This document shows, one piece after another, positions 53,325 through 62,513 of a stretch of DNA of 64,000 nucleotides. The translations under genes were made by a program, and so were the position numbers. The stretch spans positions 372,001 through 436,000 of the forward strand of contig NZ_CZQA01000010.1 in the NCBI RefSeq assembly GCF_001458735.1. Reading direction: 5' to 3'. Source of the stretch: Candidatus Nitrospira nitrosa. Its GTDB lineage: Bacteria; Nitrospirota; Nitrospiria; Nitrospirales; Nitrospiraceae. Each line of letters begins with the position of its first letter. Within the stretch, counting starts at the first letter, position 1. The notes beneath the pieces were generated by a model that was not told the origin of the DNA, searched no databases, and was given only the letters and a program-made list of their open reading frames with translations.

Positions 53325-54044
53325 GTGCAGGATAAAACACTCGTCAGTCCACAGTCACTGGGAATTGGCATCATCTGGTTCATGATTGCACTCGGCTGTG
53401 CCCCAGATACCAATCGGGAGAATCCCTTCCGCACGGAGAATGAAGCACTCAAGAAGCAACTGACGAGGCAGGAATCCCTCTTAGGCTCGTTGCAAGACGG
53501 GAATAAGGTGATGCAGCAACAGATCGATCTGCTCAATCAAGAACTCCGTGATGCCAAGAGCAGCATGGAGGTCACTAAAGCAGACGCAAAACGGCTCAAC
53601 GAACAAATGGAGCTACAGCTCGCCGAAACCAAACGCATGATCGCCGCACAGATGGCGGAATCCCTGAAAGTCGATGAGAAAGGTGCCCAGTCCGATACCT
53701 TACCGCGACCCATGCCGACGGTGGCCAAAGTGGTGGAAGACGCCTTGGCGCGCAATGGCTATCACCTGAAAGTCAGCGTCAAGACCGAACAACGCGCGGT
53801 CTATGTGACCGAGCGCAAGATTTCCAACCCTGCGACGCTTGAAATGACAGGTTCACGAAATCAATATCTCGTTTCGCTTGAAGCCCTCCCCGATAGTGTC
53901 ACGAAGCTTGGGGTGAAAGCAGAGTTCGAACGGGTCGCGCAGGGCGGACGGATCTTGAGTGTGAGTCATGAAGAGACGACGGAAATCGAGCGCCGCCTGA
54001 TCAGCGAAATCAATAAGGTGCTCGAAAATCCTCAGAAAACCTAA
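53325..54044 (+). CDS. Lipoprotein with coiled coil and C-terminal domain
   Basis: 239 aa from GTG 53325, preceded by GGAAGGAG; the frame is open earlier but overlaps the upstream divergent gene. Lipobox ALGC. A coiled coil (about 35-125) is followed by an alpha/beta domain (about 135-235, VEDALARNGYHLKVSVKTEQ, YLVSLEALPDSVTKLGVKAE). Unrecognised family; likely periplasmic and membrane-tethered. Confidence 0.7.
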   Translation: MQDKTLVSPQSLGIGIIWFMIALGCAPDTNRENPFRTENEALKKQLTRQESLLGSLQDGNKVMQQQIDLLNQELRDAKSSMEVTKADAKRLNEQMELQLAETKRMIAAQMAESLKVDEKGAQSDTLPRPMPTVAKVVEDALARNGYHLKVSVKTEQRAVYVTERKISNPATLEMTGSRNQYLVSLEALPDSVTKLGVKAEFERVAQGGRILSVSHEETTEIERRLISEINKVLENPQKT

Positions 54045-54312
54045 CCCACATTCGCGAAGCTCCCCACAGCTCAATTAGGGACATATCCACGTTCCTGTAT
54101 GCCGCTCCTAGAATTGTGGCTTCGCCGCTATGACAGACGCCTAGCGGGCACACTCGTGTACGGCGTCGCAAGTCCATCCCCCGCCGACAGCGCTTCAGCC
54201 CTTCATGAATAGTGTGGACTCAGGCTGGGAACAGCGCCTGTTCCCCAACAGATCCCGATTGCCTATAGCGGCAGCGGATAGACACACGTTGGCTCACCCA
54301 CCAAGTGGAGTC
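54045..54312. other. Intergenic, nothing recognised
   Basis: With repeat copy B that follows it, this is a 411-base gap between the lipoprotein and the AAA ATPase. No gene or promoter recognised. Confidence 0.4.
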
Positions 54313-54396
54313 CCACGGCTTAATAGCCGTGGTCCCTTTGGTTTCTTCGGCGACACTCGCTCGCATTCCTTCACAGCTGTAGCTTCCTGCGTAGAC
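54313..54396 (-). repeat. Hairpin repeat, copy B
   Basis: CCACGGCT-TAAT-AGCCGTGG (54313-54332), then GTCCC, CTTCGGCG, and TAGCTTCCTGCGTAGAC (54380-54396). Same arrangement as 21348-21516, same 8-bp stem and 4-base loop, but a different stem sequence and a shorter middle. On the minus strand both copies encode VYAGSY(S/R)C through the shared 17-mer, so it could be the tail of a lost transposon gene. Confidence 0.6.
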
Positions 54397-54455
54397 GAGT
54401 GACATTCTGTGGTTTTCTTGGTCAGCGTCGAGCCTCGTGCTAGCATTTTCCTCCG

Positions 54456-56015
54456 ATGGCGTTCTCAACCACCGTCCATGATCTCCGTACACTGATCCGT
54501 TCTTCTCACCCCCTCGTTGTTATTGAAACAGTGGAAGAGGAACGGGTCCTGGCCCTCCTGCAATCCGTCACAGCCCAGGAACGGATGCCGCTCTTTGAAT
54601 GGTCGGTCACCAGAGGACTCACCCGCGCCGATGAAGGCCAGACCTTGAGCAAACTCACCTCGACCCCTTTGGCAGTCCTTCAGCACCTCCATGGATTAAC
54701 AGTCGAGGCGGTATGTTGGCTGAAAGATCTGGGGCCACATCTCCAAGATGCTGCCGTCTGCCGTCAGCTACGGGAGGTTGCAGCCATCTTCAGTCGAACG
54801 CGAGCCACCTGCATCCTGACCGGTCAACCGATCACGCTGCCACTGGATCTCGACAAGATCGCCGTTCGGCTGGACTTGAAGCTGCCGGATCGACACGAAC
54901 TGCAATCGATGCTGCAAGGTCTGCTGCAGTCATTGGGACCTCGCTTCGCCTCTCGTCCGCGTTCCACCACACTCGTGCACAGTATCCTCCGTTCGATCAG
55001 TGAGACCAAAGCGGCCGAAAGAGGCCCCTCATCCGAGGAGTCCGACGCAATCCTCCGTGCGCTCCACGGCTTGACACTCCATCAAGCCCGCCAGGTCATC
55101 GCCCACTGTATCGTGGAGCGCGGCACGCTTTCGGCCGAGGACGTGCAAACAATCCTGAAACGCAAGGTCCAAGCGATCAGAGACGGCGGTCTACTGGAAT
55201 ATTATCCCCTGGAAGACAACCGGTTTGAGCTCGGCGGATTCGGTAATCTCAAAGCATGGCTGGAGCGCGCCCGAGTGGGTTTTACCCCCGAAGCCAAGTC
55301 ACTCAACCTCACCCCGCCTCGAGGCATCATGTTGGTCGGCGTGCCAGGCTGCGGCAAGTCGTTGGCAGCCAAGGCGATCGCGCGCGAGTGGACACTCCCC
55401 CTGCTGAAGCTTGATGCCGGACGATTGTTCGACAAGTTCATCGGAGAATCGGAAAAGAACTTTCGGAAGGCCATCGAAATGGCCGAAGCCTTGGCCCCGA
55501 TTGTCCTATGGATCGATGAAATCGAGAAAGCGATGGTCGCGGGAGGTGGCAATGGCGAGGCGGATGCAGGCCTGAGTCGCCGCCTATTCGGAGCCTTTCT
55601 CACGTGGTTGCAGGAAAAGAAGCACGAGGTCTTCGTGGTCGCGACGGCCAATGACCTCTCATCACTCCCCCCTGAACTTCTTCGTAAAGGGCGATTCGAT
55701 GAGATCTTTTTCGTCGACTTGCCGGACGATACGGAACGCGCGTCAATTTGGAGGATTCATTTGGGCCTGCGCAAGCAAGACAGTGCGCAGTTTGACCTCG
55801 ACAAAATCGTCAGCGCCAGCGATGGCTTCAGCGGGGCTGAAATTGAACAGGCCGTGGTGGCTGCCCTTTATCGGGCACTCCATCAAAAAACACCGCTCAC
55901 AACCGATCTGCTCATCGAAGAATTAGCCCATACCATTCCCCTGTCGGTGACCAGGCAAGAAGAGATCGATGCACTCCGACAGACGGCTCACGGGCGATTT
56001 GTCAACGTACGGTAG
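54456..56015 (+). CDS. Ycf46-like AAA+ ATPase
   Basis: 519 aa. The N-terminal half (about 1-255) matches the Ycf46-type domain (LRTLIRSSHPLVVIETVEEE, IILTGQ-like strand ILTGQPITLPLDLDK). The AAA core (about 265-450) has Walker A GVPGCGKSLAAKAIA, Walker B LWIDEIEKAM, sensor VVATANDLSSLP and arginine fingers in LLRKGRFDEIF; the C-terminal lid carries ASDGFSGAEIEQAVVAALY. In cyanobacteria and plastids Ycf46 is implicated in carbon-uptake regulation, but its molecular role in other bacteria is unclear. 14 bases before the NlpC/P60 gene. Confidence 0.85.
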   Translation: MAFSTTVHDLRTLIRSSHPLVVIETVEEERVLALLQSVTAQERMPLFEWSVTRGLTRADEGQTLSKLTSTPLAVLQHLHGLTVEAVCWLKDLGPHLQDAAVCRQLREVAAIFSRTRATCILTGQPITLPLDLDKIAVRLDLKLPDRHELQSMLQGLLQSLGPRFASRPRSTTLVHSILRSISETKAAERGPSSEESDAILRALHGLTLHQARQVIAHCIVERGTLSAEDVQTILKRKVQAIRDGGLLEYYPLEDNRFELGGFGNLKAWLERARVGFTPEAKSLNLTPPRGIMLVGVPGCGKSLAAKAIAREWTLPLLKLDAGRLFDKFIGESEKNFRKAIEMAEALAPIVLWIDEIEKAMVAGGGNGEADAGLSRRLFGAFLTWLQEKKHEVFVVATANDLSSLPPELLRKGRFDEIFFVDLPDDTERASIWRIHLGLRKQDSAQFDLDKIVSASDGFSGAEIEQAVVAALYRALHQKTPLTTDLLIEELAHTIPLSVTRQEEIDALRQTAHGRFVNVR

Positions 56016-56029
56016 CGAACGGAGGACCG

Positions 56030-56872
56030 ATGCGACAGATCGCCATCATGGGTACCATCGCAATTGTATCCCTGACAGGCTGCGCCACGCCGGCCCAAAA
56101 ACCACAGCGAACAGCAATGGAATCCTTCATCCCCGTGCAAAGCCCCGGCGAGACAATGGACCTGTCTCAACAACCAGTCCTGAGCCATCAGCCACCCTTC
56201 AGTCCTCACATACCGGCTCCCGCCCCCCTGCTCACGTCCCTGCCCAGTCGATCCGCCATCGTTCACTCTGCCGTACGGTTATTAGGATCAAAGACCATCA
56301 CCATCAAAGGTCAGCGTATCCACTATGACTGTGCAGGAGTGACACGAGCCATCTTTTTGGAGCACGGGATTGACCTCTATCGAAGTAGCCACCCCGAGAT
56401 GAATGCGAACGGCGTCCGCCTCATCCACAACCATGTGCGTCAACATGGCATGCTTCACCGAGATAAGGACGTCCACCCAGGTGATCTAGTGTTCTTTGAT
56501 AACACCTGGGATTTCAATGGAGATGGTCTGCTGAATGATCCGCTGACACACGTCGGCATTGTCGAGCAGATCCAACAAGACGGAACCGTCACCTTCATCA
56601 GCCGAGTAGCCGGCGCCATCGCCCGTTACCGCATGAATTTGCGCCAGCCACATCTTCACAAGACAGCCGAGGGGCATCTATTAAATGACTATATCCGTCG
56701 AAAACGCCCAACCGATCCCGAGAACACGGCTCGACTGACCGGTGAATTATTCTCGTCCTATGGGAATCTGTTAAGTCCTCAAAACAGTGAGCCTTTCCAA
56801 AGGCAGGCAGATCAGCATCCGTACTACCAAGGGACATCCGACCTCTCATCCTCCACGGTTGCGGAACGGTGA
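56030..56872 (+). CDS. NlpC/P60-type lipoprotein
   Basis: 280 aa. Lipobox LTGC, a Pro-rich linker of about 60 residues, then an NlpC/P60-like domain with candidate catalytic Cys in HYDCAGVTRAIFLEHGIDLY and His in DPLTHVGIVEQIQQDG. A short aspartate stretch (DNTWDFNGDGLLNDP) is inserted before the His. It likely cleaves peptidoglycan stem peptides. The C-terminal 60 residues are disordered. Transcribed with the AAA ATPase. Confidence 0.75.
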   Translation: MRQIAIMGTIAIVSLTGCATPAQKPQRTAMESFIPVQSPGETMDLSQQPVLSHQPPFSPHIPAPAPLLTSLPSRSAIVHSAVRLLGSKTITIKGQRIHYDCAGVTRAIFLEHGIDLYRSSHPEMNANGVRLIHNHVRQHGMLHRDKDVHPGDLVFFDNTWDFNGDGLLNDPLTHVGIVEQIQQDGTVTFISRVAGAIARYRMNLRQPHLHKTAEGHLLNDYIRRKRPTDPENTARLTGELFSSYGNLLSPQNSEPFQRQADQHPYYQGTSDLSSSTVAER

Positions 56873-57072
56873 TGGACGGGTTCATGGCACCATCGATTCT
56901 TCTCATCACATCGCAGATGCCCGACCGGCGAAGGCCAATCCTCATTTCACCTATGCGCCAGAGTATGACTACAGAACAATCGGCTGCCATCCGATAAGAA
57001 TCCTAGCGAGTCACTCACAGTGGGATGGCACCTGAATCCCTAACTTTCAACCGAGCTGCTAAAATAACTATT

Positions 57073-57504
57073 ATGGCTATTCAATCGAAACACACAGATG
57101 TCCGAGAAACCAATCCACTGCGGCGAACCTTGGCCGATGTTCGGCATGGACTCTTAGGCTTACATAAAGCCTTGATTGTCGCCGAGCAACTGACCTATGA
57201 GCGGATTTATGGCCGAGTGGACTCTACCGGCCAGCTCCTCCAGTTGGTGATGAACGACCCCTGGTTTACCTGGCTCCATCCACTATCCAACATGGTTGTC
57301 CGCATCGATGAACTGCTCGACGGGCATGATCAACCAACGGTTGATGACGTCGCGATGCTATTAACAGAAATCCGAGGGCTCATTCGCCCCTCTGAACTGG
57401 GCGATGGATATGAGCGGAGTTATTTTGAGGCGTTGCAGCGCGCCCCAGACGTCGTGCTGGCCCACTGCGAGATGAAGAAACTGCTGACACTTCCATCGGT
57501 CTAA
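57073..57504 (+). CDS. Conserved small helical protein, unknown
   Basis: 143 aa from ATG 57073 (MAIQSKHT); the frame extends 16 codons upstream without a ribosome site. All-alpha, no signal peptide. Notable: NPLRRTLADVRHGLLGLHKA, MNDPWFTWLHPLSNMVVRID, DVAMLLTEIRGLIRP. Resembles small cytoplasmic proteins of unknown function common in environmental genomes. Ends at a terminator hairpin. Confidence 0.65.
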   Translation: MAIQSKHTDVRETNPLRRTLADVRHGLLGLHKALIVAEQLTYERIYGRVDSTGQLLQLVMNDPWFTWLHPLSNMVVRIDELLDGHDQPTVDDVAMLLTEIRGLIRPSELGDGYERSYFEALQRAPDVVLAHCEMKKLLTLPSV

Positions 57505-57534
57505 CCCTTCACCAGTCCACGGCTCATGATGAAA

Positions 57535-57568
57535 AACCGCCGCCGGTCCATTAGGATCGACGGCGGTT
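57535..57568. terminator. Terminator hairpin
   Basis: AACCGCCG pairs with CGGCGGTT; the + strand exit is TCTCCTTTCT and the minus strand exit is a run of Ts. 30 bases after the stop at 57504. Confidence 0.7.
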
Positions 57569-57718
57569 CTCCTTTCTGACTACGTCTACAACCACGACTT
57601 CCATCGCATAATCGAGCGGCAGTATGAGGCAAGCGCGCCTGAAGACAGCCCAGATCTATTCCCTGTATGATGCAGCATGGCAACGCGACAGACAAACAGC
57701 CCTACAAGCAGGATACCG

Positions 57719-58351
57719 ATGGCCCTTTCTATCAGACGCTGGGGTCTCCCTCTCCTACTCGCAGCCGCTCTATGCCCAAATCCTGTCCACGCACAAATCC
57801 GCTCTGTCGATGTCCTGATTACAGTCGTAAAGGATAGGGTCGTTGCCCTACCAGGGGGCGGGAGTCCCGTGGAAGAGCCACTGGGAGTTAATGAAACGAT
57901 CGTCACCACCGCAGCGCACGGACCAGCAGGCTTCGCTCAAACCACCCGCCGACTATTGGGATTTTCTTCAGCCTTACACCGATGGACAGAAGTGCAATTG
58001 GGGGTCGAGGAGCAGGTTGAGCAGCACCGGGTATTCCCACGTGTGCTGCTGATTCAGACCAATCGACAGTTCTACGGATTCCAAGAGAGTCGTGGCCATT
58101 GGTTCAGTGATGCATTAGGACCAAATGAGTCCGTAAAACAACTGCAGGGGCGCGGCCATGTCGCCGTTGCAATCACGACCGAGCGAGCCTTGGCATTTTC
58201 TGCTTTCACGGGAGGATTCTTCTCGATACGTTTCTCGCCGAACGAACAGGTCCAGTCGATCGACCAGACACATGATGTCACGGTGGTTCGAACCACAGTC
58301 CGTCAATTGGCGTTCCGTTCACAAATAGGCCTCTGGACGGAAATGCGATAG
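57719..58351 (+). CDS. Exported protein, unknown
   Basis: 210 aa from ATG 57719 (AGGA 6 bases upstream). Signal peptide ends PNPVHAQIRS. The mature part is beta-rich with repeating blade-like units (RVVALPGGGSPVEEPLGVNE, RQFYGFQESRGHWFSDALGP, ERALAFSAFTGGFFSIRFSP), about 45 residues each, suggesting a small beta-propeller or solenoid. No family recognised. Confidence 0.6.
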   Translation: MALSIRRWGLPLLLAAALCPNPVHAQIRSVDVLITVVKDRVVALPGGGSPVEEPLGVNETIVTTAAHGPAGFAQTTRRLLGFSSALHRWTEVQLGVEEQVEQHRVFPRVLLIQTNRQFYGFQESRGHWFSDALGPNESVKQLQGRGHVAVAITTERALAFSAFTGGFFSIRFSPNEQVQSIDQTHDVTVVRTTVRQLAFRSQIGLWTEMR

Positions 58352-58480
58352 ACAGAGCCTCGATTACAAACGACTCTGTTGCTTCCAAAGATATCCGGCG
58401 AAGACTGTTGCTCAGAGGACACACAGCATGAGCAGAACGAGACAGCCGATCGCCAAAACTTTTGTCCACGCAATCTAAAA

Positions 58481-58918
58481 TCAGAGACGCCCTTCATCAA
58501 GTTCAATGACGTCGGCCCAAGTGGTGACGGATGGTAAGGAACTGATCGATACCCCTCGCTTGGTTGCGATCTCTTCAAGCCTCTCGTGAAATCGCTGACG
58601 CGCTGCCTCGTCTTTCGTACCAGCAGCCAATAGCCCTTGTGACCATTGCGCAACTTCCTGATCTGATGGCTTGCGGCCATTGCCCCTCACCCAAGCCAGC
58701 AAGTCTTCATCCGTCCCCCCGGCTAATACTCGCTGTTCGAATGCCGTGGCATCGATGCCAAGAAAGTCGATCAGGTACTTGTCGAACCCGACCGTGATGT
58801 AGTTGTAGTCCTGAATCTGTCCGGCATGACGCAGACGAATCTTATCGATGAACCGTCCCAGATGAGCAATACCGCCCAGCAGGACTTTGGCGCTTCGCGG
58901 ATAGGTTTGATGAGTCAT
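58481..58918 (-). CDS. DUF5069 family protein
   Basis: 145 aa, cytoplasmic. TYPRSAKVLLGGIAHLGRFI, DKIRLRHAGQIQDYNYITVG and FDKYLIDFLGIDATAFEQRV match the DUF5069 start. Function unknown. Convergent with the exported protein. Confidence 0.75.
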   Translation of the reverse strand: MTHQTYPRSAKVLLGGIAHLGRFIDKIRLRHAGQIQDYNYITVGFDKYLIDFLGIDATAFEQRVLAGGTDEDLLAWVRGNGRKPSDQEVAQWSQGLLAAGTKDEAARQRFHERLEEIATKRGVSISSLPSVTTWADVIELDEGRL

Positions 58919-59076
58919 TGATCAGTTCTCCGAGAGACAAGTTCTCCGCAGGATAAAGAATTTCAAGAGGCCAAGTCTATAACGAATCAAGCGGAAGAGT
59001 ACTCTGTTTCAACCCATCAAGTTTTTATCGGCCGTACCGATATAGACACCAGATAGGGATTAGCAAGGAGGCAGCT

Positions 59077-59442
59077 ATGAGGCTAAGGAATAGCCCAAGA
59101 AAGTACGTGCGGTATTCTGCCAGTGTCCAGACTGACCACGGCGCAGCAGAAGGGGTCCTCTTCGATCTTTCTGCAACGGGATGCCGACTGCAAAGCAACC
59201 TGACGCTGACTCCAGGCACCTACCTCGCGCTGCATATTGAGGCTCCCGAAATTGACTCTCCTCTTGGCATCGACGTCTCCATCGTGCGGTGGCACAAGGA
59301 CAACCAGTTTGGGATCGAGTTTCTACGGTACGCTGAAGCCCATCGCGAGCGCATCACTGATCTGATCGAAGGTCGAGAAGTCACGACTGTTTCTGATCAC
59401 GCTCACGAAGAAGAGCTGGTTCTCAGTGCCGCCCTGGCGTAA
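59077..59442 (+). CDS. PilZ-domain protein
   Basis: 121 aa. AGGAGG 7 bases upstream. The c-di-GMP site RxxxR (RKYVRYS) and DxSxxG (FDLSATGCRL) are intact, followed by the PilZ barrel to FGIEFLRY. A stand-alone receiver for cyclic di-GMP. Its last 20 bases overlap the convergent FkbM gene. Confidence 0.85.
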   Translation: MRLRNSPRKYVRYSASVQTDHGAAEGVLFDLSATGCRLQSNLTLTPGTYLALHIEAPEIDSPLGIDVSIVRWHKDNQFGIEFLRYAEAHRERITDLIEGREVTTVSDHAHEEELVLSAALA

Positions 59443-60208
59443 GCGCGTCGGCCTTCTCATTTTCGCCGGCACTGGTGCCCGCCGGCCTATCGGCTCTGAA
59501 AAACACGCCATCGACCTGGTACATTTCACCGGTTTTGTCATTCGACCAGCCGTTCTCAAACTCCACCAAATGGAACCCCATGTTTTTCAGACGAGGCAGC
59601 ATATCCACCATCAACAACTCACCACGATAATTCTCCACAAGCGACATCTCCATCTTCAGCCCAACAACGCGGTGTAATCCGCTGCCGATGCCCTCGATCA
59701 CATTCCGTTCATACCCCTGTGCATCGATTTTCAGAAAGAGGCGATCACCTTCCGGGTAATATTTCTTCATCATTTTTTCAACAGTGGTAACTCTAATTTC
59801 TTCTTGTCGGATGACGGCTTGATCAGGAGCATTCTTCACGACATGTTCGGTCATCGTCAGAAGCGAGCTGGCCCCACCATGCCCCCCTGATACATTGATC
59901 ACGCAAGATCCCTCTTTTTCACCTAAGGCAACCTGTTCCACTAACCACTTCGGATCAGACTGAGCATTTTGGCTCAATTGTTGAAATAAGTGCGAGATCG
60001 GCTCAAACGACACAATGGTTTTGTCAAAGCCGATCCATCGAAACCAGGGACCATACTGCCCGATATTGGCGCCGACGTCGAACACCATGTCGACCCGGTA
60101 TTGCGCCAGAAGTGTTTCAAGTTTCGTTTTTCCCCTAGCCTGCTTTCTCCGCACCTCCAAACCAAAGTTCCCAAGCACGGCTTGTATGGGCCTTTTTAAA
60201 TAATTCAT
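59423..60208 (-). CDS. FkbM-family methyltransferase
   Basis: 261 aa SAM-dependent methyltransferase. SAM site VDMVFDVGANIGQYG, then KTIVSFEPISHLFQQL, LFLKIDAQGYERNVIEGIGS, LKMEMSLVENYRGE. FkbM enzymes methylate sugars or polyketide hydroxyls. Stands alone, convergent with the PilZ gene. Confidence 0.85.
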   Translation of the reverse strand: MNYLKRPIQAVLGNFGLEVRRKQARGKTKLETLLAQYRVDMVFDVGANIGQYGPWFRWIGFDKTIVSFEPISHLFQQLSQNAQSDPKWLVEQVALGEKEGSCVINVSGGHGGASSLLTMTEHVVKNAPDQAVIRQEEIRVTTVEKMMKKYYPEGDRLFLKIDAQGYERNVIEGIGSGLHRVVGLKMEMSLVENYRGELLMVDMLPRLKNMGFHLVEFENGWSNDKTGEMYQVDGVFFRADRPAGTSAGENEKADALTPGRH

Positions 60209-60465
60209 AATGCTGTGTTCTTACATCGTAATTCCTCCATTGACCAATACTTTCACGTTTTGCCGTTGCTCGTTGCGCCACCCTAACTAGACCCTCTGCT
60301 CGCCGTCGAAGTCTCTATGCTGATCAAGGGAGACTCCCGCTACCCTCGTGCCTCATGACACCCGCCCTCTTAGCTGCTGGGCAGGACATGAATGGATAAG
60401 AAAAGCGACCGCAAAATCTTCTGCTAAGCTTTAAAGACAACTTACGAACCACGAAGGAGGAATGA

Positions 60466-60864
60466 ATGGGATCACGAGAATGGGTCATGCTCGGGAGCCT
60501 GGCACTCAGTCTGATGACAATTCATTCGATCGTCTACGCCCAAAGTGGTGGAGCTGGAGGAGAGATGGGGGATTTACGCGAGGACCGACGTGACCTCCAG
60601 CACAATCGACAAGATATTAGGGAGGACAGAAGCGACATCCGAGAAGATCGCCGTGATCTTCGTGAAGATCGGCAAGAGCTGCGACACGACAGACAGTCCG
60701 GCGCTGGTCCAGGAGAACTGGCACAAGATCGGCGTGACATGCGCCAAGATCGTCGAGACCTTCGAGAGGATCATCGAGATCTAAAGCACGATCGTCAAGA
60801 TCGCCGCCACGACCGCCGAGATATGCGGCATGATATGGGCGGCAGAGGACACCGCGGCCGCTAG
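60466..60864 (+). CDS. Exported Arg/Asp-repeat protein
   Basis: 132 aa. GAAGGAGG upstream of ATG. Signal peptide ends IVYAQSGG. The rest is built of 7-residue units of the type RxDRRDL/RQDIREDR in two blocks (about 38-78 and 85-130), alternating positive and negative charges that form a continuous charged helix. Unrecognised beyond that; proteins of this look are seen near metal or envelope-stress genes in other bacteria. Terminator follows. Confidence 0.7.
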   Translation: MGSREWVMLGSLALSLMTIHSIVYAQSGGAGGEMGDLREDRRDLQHNRQDIREDRSDIREDRRDLREDRQELRHDRQSGAGPGELAQDRRDMRQDRRDLREDHRDLKHDRQDRRHDRRDMRHDMGGRGHRGR

Positions 60865-60883
60865 TCGTGCCGTCGACAAAATA

Positions 60884-60915
60884 GAACCGGCAGAAGCTGA
60901 TGCTTTCGCCGGTTC
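60884..60915 (+). terminator. Terminator of the Arg/Asp-repeat gene
   Basis: GAACCGGC and GCCGGTTC with an inner AAGC/GCTT pairing, 20 bases after the stop, exit TTCGTC. Confidence 0.65.
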
Positions 60916-61181
60916 TTCGTCAGACCAAAGGCGGTTGCGAAATCCCTGGCTATTGCACCCACGTTGAGCATGACGAACTGCCCCTCAGCCCTGTCTCTGC
61001 ATAGCCCAATTTCCATCACAGACCCTACCCATCGCCCATGGACTAGTACAAACCTCCTACTTTCAAAGTAGGGAGTGTTTATAAAAGTCTCCCGACCATT
61101 TTTCCTCCTTATCGACATACACAAAGCATGACCCGAGCCTTGCTACCTATTATTGAGGCATGTGAAATTAAATTATTTACC
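60916..61181. other. Intergenic, nothing recognised
   Basis: Part of a 317-base gap between convergent genes. No structure beyond the terminator. Confidence 0.4.
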
Positions 61182-61868
61182 TTAGGGATACTTATCCATT
61201 TCACCTACTACAGTCAATGTGAGATCTTCCAAAGGCCGCTCAAGGATCTCCTTGCCCATTGGCGTCAATGCCTTTCTAGCCTGTGTGGCCTGAGGAGATC
61301 CTTCCAGGGGATCGATGACCAACTCCAACCCCTTCTGAGATGCAATCTTCTCAATCACTGGCAACACCCGATCTTTAAACTGTTGGACGAAATTCTGTTG
61401 TGCTACCGCAACTTCCTGATTGAAATCACTTGCCATAACCTTAAACTTCTCGACTTCCTGCCTAAGCACTTGATCTCTTTTCTTCCACTCCTCATTTGAC
61501 TGGGATTTTAATTGTTGGATACTGCTTTCCTCCCTACGCAATCGTGCTTCTGTTTCGTTGAGTGTTCTTTGCCTTCGAAATGCTAACTCTTTCATCGACT
61601 GGAGAAGGAACCGACCATATTGAGTTTGCTCCACTGTAGCGTACATATTTACAGATCCAATCCGAGTTGCGTTCCTGACATCCAACATTGTTGGTGCGTG
61701 ATAAACTACGAACTCCACACTGTCGTCTGATGTTAACTGCCCTGGACCAACGGGAGCAGAATCAGATGAAATATTCGCATCACCCCGGACAATTTCGTGA
61801 ACCTTCTGTACATTTGTACGACAGCTAGGGAAAAACAAAAGAAATAAAACGAGTACAAGTTGTGCCAT
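61182..61868 (-). CDS. OmpH/Skp-like exported protein
   Basis: 228 aa. Hydrophobic N-terminus with FPSC, a plausible lipobox. After an insert of about 60 residues, the OmpH pattern begins: IGSVNMYATVEQTQYGRFLL, a long charged coiled coil (about 95-160), and the C-terminal strand KGLELVIDPLEGS. Skp is a periplasmic chaperone for outer-membrane proteins; the bamA neighbour usual for skp is absent. AT-richer than its neighbours. Confidence 0.7.
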   Translation of the reverse strand: MAQLVLVLFLLFFPSCRTNVQKVHEIVRGDANISSDSAPVGPGQLTSDDSVEFVVYHAPTMLDVRNATRIGSVNMYATVEQTQYGRFLLQSMKELAFRRQRTLNETEARLRREESSIQQLKSQSNEEWKKRDQVLRQEVEKFKVMASDFNQEVAVAQQNFVQQFKDRVLPVIEKIASQKGLELVIDPLEGSPQATQARKALTPMGKEILERPLEDLTLTVVGEMDKYP

Positions 61869-62273
61869 GATACAACTACCTCAACCGAGTAATGAGAGTC
61901 TGAGTGCTCTTTCAGCGGGCCGATCTACCCGTCACGGACGCCGGCACGTCTAGTTTTTCAGTCGCTCGCCGACTTGCCTACCAAGTTCGTCCTGGTATTT
62001 TTAACCGTTAGCGCAATTGTTCTCTGACCATCATTCCTACTTAACCTTGCTTATCTAATTGTTTGGCTCTCTCTCAGATCAGCTAGTGTTCTAGCAATCT
62101 CTGCTTGGCAGGATGGCTGAGTCCAGGAATTCATAAGAAGAGGAACCTTTGCAGAGAATATCCTTCTTCCTCCGTCAGGTGCTTGCCTGTCAACCGGTTA
62201 CCTTTTTTAGACAAGCCGGGCAAGGAGCTCACAGGGATTCCGTTCTTGATGGAGCTGATGGCATTTTGAACTA
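61869..62273. other. Intergenic, nothing recognised
   Basis: First part of a 645-base gap ahead of gltD's 3' end. Short open frames without family similarity; no structured RNA recognised. Confidence 0.4.
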
Positions 62274-62372
62274 GGAATGATCTGATTAATTCTCACTTTT
62301 GCCAAGCCACCTCTCAAAACATTGGAGATTCGACTGGCTCTCAAGTGAAACTCTGAATTAATCAGACCTTCC
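62274..62372 (-). repeat. Short non-autonomous element (MITE-like), copy 2
   Basis: 99 bp. On the minus strand it starts GGAAGGTCTGATTAATTC and ends GAATTAATCAGATCATTCC: 18-bp terminal repeats with small differences. Interior GCCAGTCGAATCTCCAATG, TTTTGAGAGGTGGCTTGG matches the copy at 21798-21892. Confidence 0.75.
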
Positions 62373-62513
62373 CTAGCTCCCTCCGACCGAGATCGACGTT
62401 GATGGCAGTAATCCCGTAGTCTACTGATTCGGCATATTGACGCAACGCTCGCGCAGAAATACAGGTTCGTCGGGATATGACCCACAGAAATCCCTTGGGG
62501 TGTTCGTTATGAG

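Noticed and set aside
60545-60784. 79-residue frame inside the Arg/Asp-repeat gene
   Set aside because: It is an out-of-frame reading of the DNA repeat; no ribosome site.
62207-62485. 92-residue frame near the gltD end
   Set aside because: It runs through the MITE-like copy and shows no family similarity. A 50-codon stretch in another frame (62372-62513) is open but unrecognised.
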